Shown: positions 34,118 to 43,482, counted from the stretch's first letter. The stretch: 64,000 nt of DNA from Metabacillus_B sp050107715 (GCF_050107715.1 NZ_JBNILN010000013.1:26766-90765); one strand, 5' to 3'. Translations and numbers: made by a program. The notes: a model not told the origin generated them from the letters alone.

Positions 34118-34235
34118 GCAGCTAAGAGGAGGGAAGCAGTTCTGATAAGAGCAGACACACTGCTAGGAAAAATCTTACAGTCATGCGGCCGCGTTACGCC
34201 TGAAGCATTAGTTTTCCCTGCAATCTCCTCTCTGC
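34118..34235. other. Possible structured RNA upstream of lepA
   Basis: GCAG-CTA-AGAGGAG-GGAA (34118-34135) pairs with TTCC ... CTCCTCT-CTGC (to 34235), leaving a 3-base and a 7-base bulge, and an inner hairpin AGCAG / CTGCT closes the next level. A GCGGCCGC palindrome lies inside. It sits between the yqxA terminator and the lepA promoter. It has no known class and could be chance. Confidence 0.3.
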
Positions 34236-34305
34236 TAACCTGAAATATGGACTCCTAAAAAAACATGATTCCTAAGACCGGAAATTTTTTTCGTCAAAAG
34301 ATTTG

Positions 34306-34334
34306 TTGAATGTTGATTTTCCAATTGATATAAT
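34306..34334 (+). promoter_or_regulatory. Sigma-A promoter for lepA
   Basis: TTGAAT (4 of 6), 17 bases, TATAAT. The predicted start is about 30 bases before the ATG. Confidence 0.75.
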
Positions 34335-34372
34335 CAATGCTAGCGCACTGCGCAGTTTTGTAGGAGTGATAG

Positions 34373-36205
34373 ATGATTATGAATAATGAGGATAAATTGA
34401 AAAGACAATCTAAAATCCGTAATTTCTCGATAATTGCTCATATTGACCACGGCAAATCTACGTTAGCAGATCGGATTCTCGAAAAAACGTCTGCCATTAC
34501 CCAGCGGGAAATGAAGGCTCAGCTTTTGGATTCCATGGATCTGGAGCGGGAGCGTGGAATTACGATTAAACTCAATGCTGTACAGTTAACGTATAAGGCG
34601 AAAGACGGAGAAGAATACATTTTCCATTTAATTGATACACCAGGGCACGTCGATTTTACATATGAAGTGTCCCGAAGCCTGGCTGCCTGCGAGGGTGCCG
34701 TGCTTGTCGTGGATGCCGCACAGGGGATCGAAGCCCAGACATTGGCGAACGTTTACCTTGCCCTTGATAACAATCTCGAAATTCTTCCGGTAATCAACAA
34801 AATTGACTTGCCGAGTGCAGAGCCTGAGCGTGTGCGCAAGGAAATTGAGGAAGTGATCGGGCTTGACGCATCCGAAGCGGTCCTGGCTTCAGCTAAGGCC
34901 GGCATTGGAATTGAAGAGATACTCGAACAAGTCGTTGAAAAGGTGCCGGCTCCAGCCGGAGACCCGGAAGGTCCACTACAAGCGATGATTTTTGACTCTC
35001 TGTACGATTCATACAGAGGAGTGGTTGCCTATATCCGAATCGCCGAAGGTACGGTCAAGGTGGGCCAAAAGATCAAAATGATGGCGACTGGAAAAGAGTT
35101 TGAAGTTCTTGAGCTTGGTGTTTTCACTCCAAAGGCGGTCATGAAGGACGAGCTGACGGTAGGGGATGTTGGTTTCCTGACGGCAGCCATTAAAAATGTC
35201 GGGGATACCCGTGTTGGGGATACAATCACAAGTGCAAAAAACGGGGCATCCGAGCCGCTGCCGGGATACAGAAGACTAAACCCGATGGTATACTGCGGGC
35301 TCTATCCAATTGATACAGCAAAATACAATGACCTGCGTGAAGCGCTCGAGAAACTGGAGCTCAATGACTCAGCCCTTCAATATGAACCTGAAACCTCTCA
35401 GGCTCTTGGATTCGGTTTCCGCTGCGGCTTCCTCGGACTGCTGCATATGGAAATCATCCAGGAGCGGATTGAACGTGAATTCAATATCGACCTGATCACG
35501 ACCGCACCGAGTGTTATCTACAGTGTGTTCATGACAGACGGTGAAGAAATCATCATAGACAATCCGTCCAACATGCCTGATCCCCAAAAAATCGACAGGA
35601 TTGAAGAGCCTTATGTGAAAGCAACGGTGATGGTGCCTAATGATTATGTAGGAGCCGTCATGGAGCTTTGCCAGGGGAAACGGGGAATCTTTATCGACAT
35701 GCAGTACCTGGACGATATCCGGGTCAGCATCGTTTATGAAATCCCTCTGTCTGAAATTGTCTATGATTTCTTTGATCAGCTGAAATCGAGTACAAAGGGT
35801 TACGCTTCCTTTGATTATGAATTGATTGGCTATAAAACATCAAAGCTTGTGAAAATGGATATTCTTCTTAACAGCGAGACGATTGATGCGCTTTCCTTTA
35901 TCGTGCACCGCGACAGTGCATATGATCGGGGAAAAGCCATTGTTGAAAAGCTGAAAGATCTTATCCCGCGCCAGCATTTTGAAGTGCCGATCCAAGCGGC
36001 AATCGGCCAAAAGGTTGTGGCGCGTTCAACGATTAAGGCGATGAGAAAGAACGTTCTCGCCAAGTGCTACGGCGGAGATATTTCCCGTAAGAGAAAGCTT
36101 CTTGAAAAGCAAAAAGAAGGGAAAAAACGCATGAAAATGGTAGGGTCCGTTGAGGTTCCTCAGGAAGCGTTTATGGCCGTTCTTAAAATGGATGACAACA
36201 AATAA
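34373..36205 (+). CDS. lepA: Elongation factor 4 (LepA)
   Basis: Translational GTPase that acts on stalled or assembling ribosomes. 610 residues. G1 AHIDHGKST (about 22-30), switch I and II with ERERGITIK (about 58-66) and DTPGHVDF (about 88-95), G4 NKIDLP (about 142-147), then domains II, III, V and the LepA-specific C-terminal domain (SAIGQKVVARSTIKAMRKNVLAKCYGGDISRKRKLLEKQKEGKKRMK). AGGAGTG precedes the ATG at 34373. Confidence 0.98.
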   Translation: MIMNNEDKLKRQSKIRNFSIIAHIDHGKSTLADRILEKTSAITQREMKAQLLDSMDLERERGITIKLNAVQLTYKAKDGEEYIFHLIDTPGHVDFTYEVSRSLAACEGAVLVVDAAQGIEAQTLANVYLALDNNLEILPVINKIDLPSAEPERVRKEIEEVIGLDASEAVLASAKAGIGIEEILEQVVEKVPAPAGDPEGPLQAMIFDSLYDSYRGVVAYIRIAEGTVKVGQKIKMMATGKEFEVLELGVFTPKAVMKDELTVGDVGFLTAAIKNVGDTRVGDTITSAKNGASEPLPGYRRLNPMVYCGLYPIDTAKYNDLREALEKLELNDSALQYEPETSQALGFGFRCGFLGLLHMEIIQERIEREFNIDLITTAPSVIYSVFMTDGEEIIIDNPSNMPDPQKIDRIEEPYVKATVMVPNDYVGAVMELCQGKRGIFIDMQYLDDIRVSIVYEIPLSEIVYDFFDQLKSSTKGYASFDYELIGYKTSKLVKMDILLNSETIDALSFIVHRDSAYDRGKAIVEKLKDLIPRQHFEVPIQAAIGQKVVARSTIKAMRKNVLAKCYGGDISRKRKLLEKQKEGKKRMKMVGSVEVPQEAFMAVLKMDDNK

Positions 36206-36214
36206 TCAATCAGG

Positions 36215-36246
36215 GATGCCGCAGATTTTCTGCGGCATCTTCCTTT
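36215..36246 (+). terminator. Terminator after lepA
   Basis: GATGCCGCAG pairs perfectly with CTGCGGCATC over a 5-base loop; the T run is interrupted (TTCCTTT). It lies 16 bases before hemW, so some read-through is likely. Confidence 0.8.
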
Positions 36247-36261
36247 AAAGGAGAGACCGGC

Positions 36262-37404
36262 ATGGTGAAAGCAGCGTATGTGCATATTCCATTTTGCGAA
36301 TACATCTGCCATTACTGCGACTTTAATAAAATATTTATACAAAATCAGCCAGTTGAGCGGTACCTGGACTATTTAGAGCGGGAAATTTCCAACGTCATGG
36401 CGAAGCATGACAAGCAAAAGCTTGAAACCATTTTTATAGGCGGGGGAACCCCCACTGCATTAAATGAAAATCAGCTCAGACAGCTTATGCAGACAATAAA
36501 TAAGAATCTCTTACCGCAGGGAAAAAACATTGAGTTTTCCGTGGAAGCGAATCCCGGGGACCTTTCCTATGAAAAGATGAAGCTTTTAAAAAGCTATGGC
36601 GTTAACCGGTTCAGCATAGGGGTCCAGAGCTTTGAGGACCATCTGCTCGAAAAAATCGGCCGTGTCCACCGCAGGGAGGACGTCCTTCGCACGGTAGAGG
36701 ACGCAAAAAGAGCGGGCTTTGATAATTTAAGCCTTGATCTTATGTTCGGACTGCCCGGGCAAACCGCTGAAGATTTTGAAAACACATTGGACCTTGCTCT
36801 AAAGCTCGATGTGCAGCATTATTCAGCCTATTCGCTAATCATTGAACCGAAAACGGTATTTTATAACCTGATGCAAAAAGGAAAGCTTGCCCTGCCTCCG
36901 CAGGATGCAGAGGCAGGTATGTATGAGCTATTAATGAAGCGCATGGAGCAGGCGGGCTTCCGGCAGTATGAAATCAGCAATTTTTCCCTTTCCGGTATGG
37001 AAAGCAGGCATAACCTGACATACTGGGATAATGAAGAGTATTTCGGATTTGGTGCCGGAGCGCATGGATATGTCAACGGGATGAGAGAAGTGAATGCCGG
37101 ACCGCTCAAAAAATATATGTCATTGCTGAAAGAAACCGGATCTCCAATCACAGCCAGCCACCTGGTTACGGACGGGGAGAAAATGGAGGAAGAGCTTTTT
37201 CTCGGACTCCGCAAAACCGAAGGCGTCAGCAAAAAGGGGTTCAGTCAAAAATTCGGGAAACCTCTGGAAAAAGTATTCCGGTCCCCGATTGATGAGCAGA
37301 AGCGGAAAGGGCTCCTTGAAGAGGATGACCAGTGCATCCGTCTTTCCGTAAATGGAAGGCTTCTTGGAAACGAGGTTTTTCAGTCATTTATAGGTCTTGC
37401 GTGA
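36262..37404 (+). CDS. hemW: Radical SAM family heme chaperone HemW (HemN-like)
   Basis: 380 residues. Radical SAM motif CEYICHYCDF (CxxxCxxC, about residues 12-21) followed by Phe rather than the fourth cysteine of true HemN, so HemW is the better name; the B. subtilis gene has been called hemN/yqeR. GGGTPTAL (about 62-69), SVEANPG and SIGVQSFED (about 119-127) follow. HemW moves heme to target enzymes. AAAGGAGAG precedes the ATG. Confidence 0.92.
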   Translation: MVKAAYVHIPFCEYICHYCDFNKIFIQNQPVERYLDYLEREISNVMAKHDKQKLETIFIGGGTPTALNENQLRQLMQTINKNLLPQGKNIEFSVEANPGDLSYEKMKLLKSYGVNRFSIGVQSFEDHLLEKIGRVHRREDVLRTVEDAKRAGFDNLSLDLMFGLPGQTAEDFENTLDLALKLDVQHYSAYSLIIEPKTVFYNLMQKGKLALPPQDAEAGMYELLMKRMEQAGFRQYEISNFSLSGMESRHNLTYWDNEEYFGFGAGAHGYVNGMREVNAGPLKKYMSLLKETGSPITASHLVTDGEKMEEELFLGLRKTEGVSKKGFSQKFGKPLEKVFRSPIDEQKRKGLLEEDDQCIRLSVNGRLLGNEVFQSFIGLA

Positions 37405-37428
37405 CAGCTGGAAATGAAGACATTTGAA

Positions 37429-37457
37429 TTGACTTTTCTTTTTGGTTTTGATAATTT
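37429..37457 (+). promoter_or_regulatory. Promoter of the hrcA operon
   Basis: TTGACT (5 of 6), 17 bases, TAATTT (4 of 6). The CIRCE operator starts 11 bases after the -10. Confidence 0.65.
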
Positions 37458-37467
37458 GTTTATAGTA

Positions 37468-37494
37468 TTAGCACTCAACTATTACGAGTGCTAA
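37468..37494 (+). promoter_or_regulatory. CIRCE operator (HrcA binding site)
   Basis: TTAGCACTC, 9 bases, GAGTGCTAA: a perfect match to the CIRCE consensus. HrcA bound here represses the hrcA-grpE-dnaK group; repression lifts when heat shock occupies GroEL. It ends 15 bases before the hrcA start. This is the only CIRCE I see in the window; dnaJ has none. Confidence 0.98.
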
Positions 37495-37509
37495 CAGAGG
37501 TGATGACAG

Positions 37510-38541
37510 ATGCTAACCAATCGTCAATTGCTCATTCTGCAAGTAATTGTTGATGATTTCATCCAGTCAGCTCAGCCTGTCGGTTCAAGAACCCTGTCCA
37601 AAAAAGAAGAGATATCCTTCAGCTCAGCTACCATTCGAAACGAAATGGCAGACCTCGAAGAATTGGGCTTTATTGAAAAACCGCACACTTCTTCAGGGCG
37701 TATTCCTTCCGAAAAAGGGTACAGGTATTACGTCGATCATCTGCTTTCTCCAAAACGGCTGGCAAGCAAGGAAGTACGGGTGATTAAATCTCTTTTTGAG
37801 GAACGGATCTTTGAACTGGAGAAAATGGTCCAAAAGTCCGCTCAGATTCTATCTGATATGACAAACTATACGACCATTGTGCTGGGGCCGAAGGTGAATG
37901 AAAATCAGCTGAAACACCTGCAGATCATCCCGATAAGTGATAATGCTGCGGTTGCCATTATGGTGACGAATACGGGTCATGTCGAAAGCAGGCCGATTTC
38001 CCTGCCTGACACAATACGGCCGGGTGATATCGAAAAGGTGGTCAATATCCTGAACGAACGCCTGGCAGGGGTTTCACTTTCTGAACTTAAGGATAAAATG
38101 TACAAGGAAGTAGCAAGCCTTTTAAAACTGCATATTGAAAACTACGGCATGTTTCTTAAATCATTTGAGGACAGCCTGCTGCCGGATGATCATCAGGAAA
38201 AGCTCTTTTTCGGCGGAAAAACGAATATGCTGAACCAGCCTGAATTCAGTGATCTTGAAAAGGTAAGAACCCTTTTAAGGATGATTGATGAAGAAAGGCT
38301 GTTCTATAAATTGCTCAGCAGCAAAGAGGCGGGACTCTCTATTTCTATTGGGAAAGAAAACGAAATATCAGCAATGGAATACTGCAGTCTCATTACAGCG
38401 GCGTACTCGATTGATGATAAGAAAATCGGCACCATTGCCATTCTTGGGCCAACAAGGATGGAATATTCCCGAGTAGTCTCTCTGCTTCAGAAGGTGGCCG
38501 GCGGATTATCAAAAGCAATGTCCAGTCAGTATTACAGCTGA
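37510..38541 (+). CDS. hrcA: Heat-inducible transcription repressor HrcA
   Basis: 343 residues. An N-terminal winged helix (about 1-75) with TIRNEMADLEELGFIEKPHTSSGRIPSEKGYRYYVD, then the GAF-like dimerisation and inserted domains (about 110-340) ending ISIGKENEI ... TYSIDDKKIGTIAILGPTRMEY-like sequence. Represses its own operon through CIRCE. AGAGGTGATG precedes the ATG. Confidence 0.97.
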   Translation: MLTNRQLLILQVIVDDFIQSAQPVGSRTLSKKEEISFSSATIRNEMADLEELGFIEKPHTSSGRIPSEKGYRYYVDHLLSPKRLASKEVRVIKSLFEERIFELEKMVQKSAQILSDMTNYTTIVLGPKVNENQLKHLQIIPISDNAAVAIMVTNTGHVESRPISLPDTIRPGDIEKVVNILNERLAGVSLSELKDKMYKEVASLLKLHIENYGMFLKSFEDSLLPDDHQEKLFFGGKTNMLNQPEFSDLEKVRTLLRMIDEERLFYKLLSSKEAGLSISIGKENEISAMEYCSLITAAYSIDDKKIGTIAILGPTRMEYSRVVSLLQKVAGGLSKAMSSQYYS

Positions 38542-38565
38542 ACACACATCGTTTTTAAAAATGAA

Positions 38566-38595
38566 GGATGGGGATCGGCAAAACCCATCCCCTTT
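38566..38595 (+). terminator. Hairpin between hrcA and grpE
   Basis: GGATGGG pairs with CCCATCC, with extra G-C pairs at the base, followed by CTTTCT rather than a clean T run. It could be a weak terminator or an mRNA-processing hairpin that lowers hrcA relative to grpE. Confidence 0.5.
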
Positions 38596-38623
38596 CTCAT
38601 GCATTTAAGGGAGGTGAAAGATT

Positions 38624-39211
38624 GTGGAAAATGAAAAGAAATTCAATGACAGCCTGCAAGCAGAGGAATCAGAAGAAAAATCCGCTCTTTCAGGGGAGGA
38701 AATACTTGACCATGAAGACGTTCAGGAAAATGAACCTGAGATGGATGAATTAAAGGCTGCGCAGGAGGAAATTGCTTCCCTTGAGGCTAAAGCGGAAGAG
38801 TTTGAAACCAAGCTTCTCCGTGTCCAGGCAGATTTTGAAAACTATAAGCGCAGAGCAAGAATGGATGCAGAATCCGCTCAGAAATACCGGGCTCAAAACT
38901 TAATATCAGAGATTCTTCCCGCATTGGATAATTTCGAAAGAGCGCTTAAAGTCGAAGCATCGGATGAGCAGACTAAGTCACTTCTTCAAGGGATGGAAAT
39001 GGTTCACCGCCAGCTCGTTCAAGCGCTGAAAAACGAAGGTGCAGAAGAAATCGAGACAGTTGGCAAGCCATTTGATCCTCATTTGCATCAAGCTGTCATG
39101 CAGGCTGAAGAAGAGGGTTTTGAACCAAATACAGTGATCGAAGAATTTCAAAAAGGCTACAAGCTGAAAGACCGGGTTATTCGCCCATCTATGGTTAAAG
39201 TAAGTCAATAA
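38624..39211 (+). CDS. grpE: Nucleotide exchange factor GrpE
   Basis: 195 residues: an acidic disordered N terminus (1-45), a long coiled coil (about 45-115, LKAAQEEIASLEAKAEEFETKLLRVQADFENYKRRA), and the C-terminal beta wing (FDPHLHQAVMQAEEEG and PSMVKVSQ). Exchanges ADP on DnaK. GTG start after GGAGGTGA. 28 bases separate it from dnaK. Confidence 0.97.
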   Translation: MENEKKFNDSLQAEESEEKSALSGEEILDHEDVQENEPEMDELKAAQEEIASLEAKAEEFETKLLRVQADFENYKRRARMDAESAQKYRAQNLISEILPALDNFERALKVEASDEQTKSLLQGMEMVHRQLVQALKNEGAEEIETVGKPFDPHLHQAVMQAEEEGFEPNTVIEEFQKGYKLKDRVIRPSMVKVSQ

Positions 39212-39239
39212 GATATACATATTTTGAGGAGGTAGCATT

Positions 39240-41066
39240 ATGAGCAAAATTATCGGTATCGACTTAGGTACAACAAATTCTTGTGTCGCTGTGCTTGAAG
39301 GCGGCGAACCAAAGGTTATTCCTAATCCTGAAGGCAACCGCACAACTCCATCTGTTGTATCATTCAAAAATGGCGAGCGTCAGGTAGGGGAAGTGGCAAA
39401 ACGCCAGGCCATTACAAACCCTAACACAATTATGTCTGTTAAGCGTCATATGGGAACAGATTACAAAGTTGAAGCAGAAGGCAAAAACTTCACGCCACAG
39501 GAAATTTCAGCTGTTATTCTTCAGCACTTGAAATCCTATGCTGAAAGCTACCTTGGAGAGACTGTTACAAAAGCTGTCATAACGGTTCCTGCTTATTTCA
39601 ATGATGCAGAACGCCAGGCTACTAAAGACGCCGGCCGTATTGCGGGTCTCGAAGTTGAGCGGATCATCAATGAACCGACAGCTGCCGCTCTTGCTTACGG
39701 TCTGGATAAACAGGATGAAGATCAAACCATTCTTGTTTATGACCTTGGCGGCGGTACATTTGACGTTTCCGTTCTCGAATTGGGAGACGGCGTGTTCGAA
39801 GTTCGTTCTACTGCAGGTGATAACCGCCTTGGAGGAGACGACTTTGACCAGGTAATCATTGATTATCTTGCGGCTGAATTTAAGAAAGAAAACGGCATTG
39901 ACCTTTCTAAAGATAAAATGGCGCTTCAGCGTCTGAAGGATGCAGCAGAAAAAGCGAAGAAGGACCTTTCCGGAGTTTCTTCTACTCAAATTTCTCTTCC
40001 TTTCATCACGGCAGGGGAAGCGGGACCTCTTCACTTGGAAATTAACCTTTCAAGAGCAAAATTCGAAGAGCTTTCTTCAGATCTTGTTGAACGCACGATG
40101 GCTCCAGTACGTCAGGCTCTCCAGGATGCAGGCATTTCCAAAGAGCAGCTTGATAAAGTAATTCTTGTCGGAGGATCCACACGGATTCCAGCAGTTCAGG
40201 ATGCAATCAAGAAGGAGACGGGCAAAGAGCCGCACAAAGGAGTAAATCCTGATGAAGTGGTTGCTCTCGGCGCTTCCATCCAGGGCGGTGTAATCACAGG
40301 TGACGTTAAAGATGTCGTTCTTCTTGACGTAACCCCTCTATCCCTTGGAATTGAGACAATGGGCGGTGTATTCACCAAGCTTATTGAACGGAATACGACA
40401 ATTCCTACGAGCAAATCACAGACGTTCTCAACGGCAGCTGACAGCCAGACAGCTGTTGACATTCACGTTCTTCAAGGTGAGCGCCCAATGTCAGCAGACA
40501 ACAAGACGCTTGGCCGCTTCCAGCTGACGGATATTCCACCGGCACCAAGAGGTGTTCCTCAAATCGAAGTAAGCTTCGATATTGATAAAAACGGAATCGT
40601 AAACGTGCGTGCGAAGGATCTTGGCACGAATAAAGAACAGACCATCACCATTAAATCTTCTACTGGTTTGAGCGACGATGAAATCGACCGCATGGTGAAA
40701 GAAGCGGAAGAAAATGCGGACGCAGATAAAAAACGCAAAGAAGAAGTAGAAGTCCGCAACGAAGCGGATCAGCTTGTTTTTACTACTGATAAGACACTTA
40801 AAGACCTCGAGGGCAAAGTGGATGAAGCAGAAGTGAAAAAAGCAAATGATGCTAAAGATGCTTTGAAAGCAGCGATCGAGAAAAATGAATTCGAGGAAAT
40901 CAAAGCGAAAAAAGACGAGCTGCAGGAAATTGTCCAGCAGCTTTCCATGAAGCTTTATGAAGAAGCTGCGAAACAGCAGCAAGGCCAGGAAGGCGAAGCT
41001 GGCGGGCAGGACGACAATGTTGTTGACGCGGACTACGAAGAAGTTGACGACAACGACAAAAAATAA
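39240..41066 (+). CDS. dnaK: Chaperone protein DnaK (Hsp70)
   Basis: 608 residues. ATPase domain begins GIDLGTTNSCVAV (about 5-17); VPAYFNDAERQATKDAG, DLGGGTFDVSVL (about 168-179) and VGGSTRIPAVQ mark nucleotide binding; the substrate domain (about 365-510) contains TPLSLGIETMGGVFTKLIERNTTIP; a lid and an acidic tail ending DADYEEVDDNDKK follow. It lacks the 24-residue insertion of Gram-negative DnaK, as usual in Firmicutes. GAGGAGG precedes the ATG. A terminator follows. Confidence 0.99.
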   Translation: MSKIIGIDLGTTNSCVAVLEGGEPKVIPNPEGNRTTPSVVSFKNGERQVGEVAKRQAITNPNTIMSVKRHMGTDYKVEAEGKNFTPQEISAVILQHLKSYAESYLGETVTKAVITVPAYFNDAERQATKDAGRIAGLEVERIINEPTAAALAYGLDKQDEDQTILVYDLGGGTFDVSVLELGDGVFEVRSTAGDNRLGGDDFDQVIIDYLAAEFKKENGIDLSKDKMALQRLKDAAEKAKKDLSGVSSTQISLPFITAGEAGPLHLEINLSRAKFEELSSDLVERTMAPVRQALQDAGISKEQLDKVILVGGSTRIPAVQDAIKKETGKEPHKGVNPDEVVALGASIQGGVITGDVKDVVLLDVTPLSLGIETMGGVFTKLIERNTTIPTSKSQTFSTAADSQTAVDIHVLQGERPMSADNKTLGRFQLTDIPPAPRGVPQIEVSFDIDKNGIVNVRAKDLGTNKEQTITIKSSTGLSDDEIDRMVKEAEENADADKKRKEEVEVRNEADQLVFTTDKTLKDLEGKVDEAEVKKANDAKDALKAAIEKNEFEEIKAKKDELQEIVQQLSMKLYEEAAKQQQGQEGEAGGQDDNVVDADYEEVDDNDKK

Positions 41067-41083
41067 GAACGGTTAAGACCCAG

Positions 41084-41123
41084 AAAAGTCAAAGTCAGGC
41101 TTGCCTTGACTTTGACTTTTTTT
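41084..41123 (+). terminator. Rho-independent terminator after dnaK
   Basis: AGTCAAAGTCA pairs with TGACTTTGACT, extended by the GGC/GCC of the loop, with a long T run. It separates dnaK from dnaJ, unlike a simple hrcA-grpE-dnaK-dnaJ read-through. Confidence 0.93.
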
Positions 41124-41266
41124 ACGATTGGCCGGTACAGTGCAGAACAGCAAGCTATCACCCTCCGTTTCTCATGCATTTGCGGCAAAGCACCGCGCAT
41201 GGGACCAAGTTGGACAGCCGGCGTGAGCAAGACTCCATGAATAAGAACCGGGGCTTCTTTTTGCTG

Positions 41267-41296
41267 TTGCTACATGAAGCTTGAAAATGATACAAT
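41267..41296 (+). promoter_or_regulatory. Sigma-A-type promoter for dnaJ
   Basis: TTGCTA (4 of 6), 18 bases, TACAAT (5 of 6). It explains expression of dnaJ after the dnaK terminator. Bases 41124-41266 hold no gene I can support. Confidence 0.6.
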
Positions 41297-41330
41297 TTAC
41301 TTTATGTGAGAATTCGGGAGTGAGAGGATT

Positions 41331-42458
41331 ATGAGTAAGCGAGACTACTATGATGTACTTGGAGTCGGGAAAGATGCTTCGAAAGAGGAGGTCAAGCGAG
41401 CCTACCGTAAGCTTTCGAAAAAGTATCATCCTGATATTAACAAAGATGCAGATGCAGATGATAAATTTAAAGAAGTTAAAGAAGCATATGAAGTGCTAAG
41501 TGATGATCAGAAACGCGGCCATTACGACCAGTTTGGTCATACAGACCCTAATCAGGGCTTCGGCGGTCAGGGTGGAGATTTCGGCGGAGGCGGTTTTGGC
41601 TTTGATGACATCTTCAGTTCCATTTTTGGCGGCGGAGGCGGACGGCGAAGAGATCCTAATGCCCCTCGTCAGGGAGCGGATCTTCAATACACCATGTCCA
41701 TGAGTTTTGAGGAAGCAGCGTTCGGCATTGAAAAAGAAATTGAGATCCCTCGGGACGAAACATGCAGTACATGCACCGGTTCTGGAGCAAAACCGGGGAC
41801 CTCTCCGGAAACATGTTCCCATTGCGGCGGCTCCGGCCAGCTGAACGTAGAGCAAAATACACCTTTCGGCAGGATTGTAAACCGCAGAGTGTGCCACCAT
41901 TGCAGCGGAACTGGCAAAATGATTAAACATAAATGCTCTACCTGCGGCGGCGAGGGCACAGTGAAGCGCCGCAAGAAAATTAAAGTCAACATCCCGGCGG
42001 GAGTCGATGACGGTCAGCAGCTGCGCGTTTCAGGACAAGGGGAGGCAGGCATGAACGGCGGACCTGCAGGAGATCTTTATGTCGTATTCAGCGTAAGGCC
42101 TCACGATTTCTTTGAGAGAGACGGCGATGATGTATATTGTGAAATGCCGCTAACCTTCTCCCAATCTGCACTTGGTGATGAGATTGAAGTGCCGACGCTT
42201 CAGGGTAAAGTAAAATTAAAGGTCCCGGCAGGCACACAAGCCGGCACAAAATTCCGTCTCAAAGGCAAAGGAATTCCAAATGTCAGAGGCTATGGTCAAG
42301 GCGATCAGCATATCGTTGTCCGGGTGGTCACACCTACCAATTTGACAGAAAAACAAAAGGATCTTCTCAGAGAGTTTGCGGAAACAACTGGAAACCGTCC
42401 GGATGAAAATGAAGAAAGCTTTTTTGATAAAGTAAAAAGAGCAATAAAAGGCGATTAA
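41331..42458 (+). CDS. dnaJ: Chaperone protein DnaJ (Hsp40)
   Basis: 375 residues, full class A DnaJ. J domain (1-70) with YHPDIN (HPD at about 33-35), a Gly/Phe region (about 75-110), the zinc domain with four CxxCxGxG repeats (CSTCTGSG, CSHCGGSG, CHHCSGTG, CSTCGGEG, about 145-205), and the C-terminal substrate domains. Stimulates DnaK. GAGAGG precedes the ATG. Followed by prmA after 21 bases. Confidence 0.98.
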   Translation: MSKRDYYDVLGVGKDASKEEVKRAYRKLSKKYHPDINKDADADDKFKEVKEAYEVLSDDQKRGHYDQFGHTDPNQGFGGQGGDFGGGGFGFDDIFSSIFGGGGGRRRDPNAPRQGADLQYTMSMSFEEAAFGIEKEIEIPRDETCSTCTGSGAKPGTSPETCSHCGGSGQLNVEQNTPFGRIVNRRVCHHCSGTGKMIKHKCSTCGGEGTVKRRKKIKVNIPAGVDDGQQLRVSGQGEAGMNGGPAGDLYVVFSVRPHDFFERDGDDVYCEMPLTFSQSALGDEIEVPTLQGKVKLKVPAGTQAGTKFRLKGKGIPNVRGYGQGDQHIVVRVVTPTNLTEKQKDLLREFAETTGNRPDENEESFFDKVKRAIKGD

Positions 42459-42479
42459 ATTTAAGGAGTTGGCAGAGGA

Positions 42480-43421
42480 ATGAAATGGTCGGAAATCAGT
42501 ATCCATACAACACAGGAAGCAGTAGAACCAATCTCAAATATTTTACACGAAGCCGGAGCGAGCGGAGTTGTAATTGAAGATCAGATGGACCTGCTTAAAG
42601 ACCGGGAAAGTGTTTATGGAGAAATCTACCATCTCGATCCGCAGGATTATCCCTCAGAAGGGGTCATCGTCAAAGCCTATCTGCCAATGAATAGTTTTTT
42701 AGCCGAAACGGTTGAAGGCATCACCGATTCAATTGAAGGCCTTACAGAATACGGCATCAACGTTGGATCTAAGCAGCTGACAACGAGTGAAGTCCATGAG
42801 GAAGACTGGGCAACAGCCTGGAAGAAATATTATCACCCGGTGAAAATATCTGAAAAATTTACCATTGTGCCAACCTGGGAAGAATACGAACCGGTCCATT
42901 CAGACGAACTGATTATCGAGCTTGATCCCGGAATGGCATTCGGTACAGGAACCCATCCTACAACTGTCCTGTGTATTCAAGCTTTGGAGCGCACCGTTAA
43001 TAAAGGAGACCGGGTTATTGATATCGGTACCGGATCCGGGGTTCTGAGCATTGCTTCCGCCCTGCTTGGTGCATCACCCGTTCAGGCCATGGATCTTGAT
43101 CCCGTGGCTGTAGAGAGCGCCAGACAGAATACGGTGCTGAATAAAGTAGATGACAAGATCTCCGTATTCCAAAATGATCTTCTTAATGGAATTTACGACC
43201 AGGCGGATGTCATCGTTGCCAATATTCTTGCAGAAGTCATCGTAAAATTTACGGATGATGCGTTTAGATTGGTGAGGGATGGCGGGTGGTTCATCACCTC
43301 GGGCATTATCCTGAATAAGAAAAGTGAAGTGAAAGATGCACTGGAAAAAGCCGGATTCACTATTGCCGAAACACTCGTTATGGAGGATTGGGTCGCTTTT
43401 CTTGCAAGAAAAAATGCTTGA
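42480..43421 (+). CDS. prmA: Ribosomal protein L11 methyltransferase
   Basis: 313 residues. Trimethylates L11. N-terminal targeting domain (1-100), then the SAM domain with PGMAFGTGTHPTT (about 157-169) and VIDIGTGSGVLSIA (about 179-192), and VANILAEV (NxLA motif, about 245-252). AAGGAGTT precedes the ATG. The order dnaJ-prmA-rsmE-mtaB is that of Bacillus. Confidence 0.97.
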   Translation: MKWSEISIHTTQEAVEPISNILHEAGASGVVIEDQMDLLKDRESVYGEIYHLDPQDYPSEGVIVKAYLPMNSFLAETVEGITDSIEGLTEYGINVGSKQLTTSEVHEEDWATAWKKYYHPVKISEKFTIVPTWEEYEPVHSDELIIELDPGMAFGTGTHPTTVLCIQALERTVNKGDRVIDIGTGSGVLSIASALLGASPVQAMDLDPVAVESARQNTVLNKVDDKISVFQNDLLNGIYDQADVIVANILAEVIVKFTDDAFRLVRDGGWFITSGIILNKKSEVKDALEKAGFTIAETLVMEDWVAFLARKNA

Positions 43422-43449
43422 GTATAATGGATTTGAGTGAGGGAAGAAC

Positions 43450-43482
43450 GGGGCAGGCTCCCTTTAGCCCGCCCCCTTTTTT
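43450..43482 (+). terminator. Terminator-like hairpin between prmA and rsmE
   Basis: GGGGC-A-GGC pairs with GCC-C-GCCCC over an 8-base loop with one mismatch, followed by six T. It ends 28 bases before the rsmE ATG, so it may attenuate rather than fully stop transcription. Confidence 0.8.

Noticed and set aside
34139..34252. 35-residue frame behind AGGAGGG upstream of lepA
   Set aside because: The only start near the ribosome binding site would be CTG, and the stretch is better explained as paired non-coding sequence.
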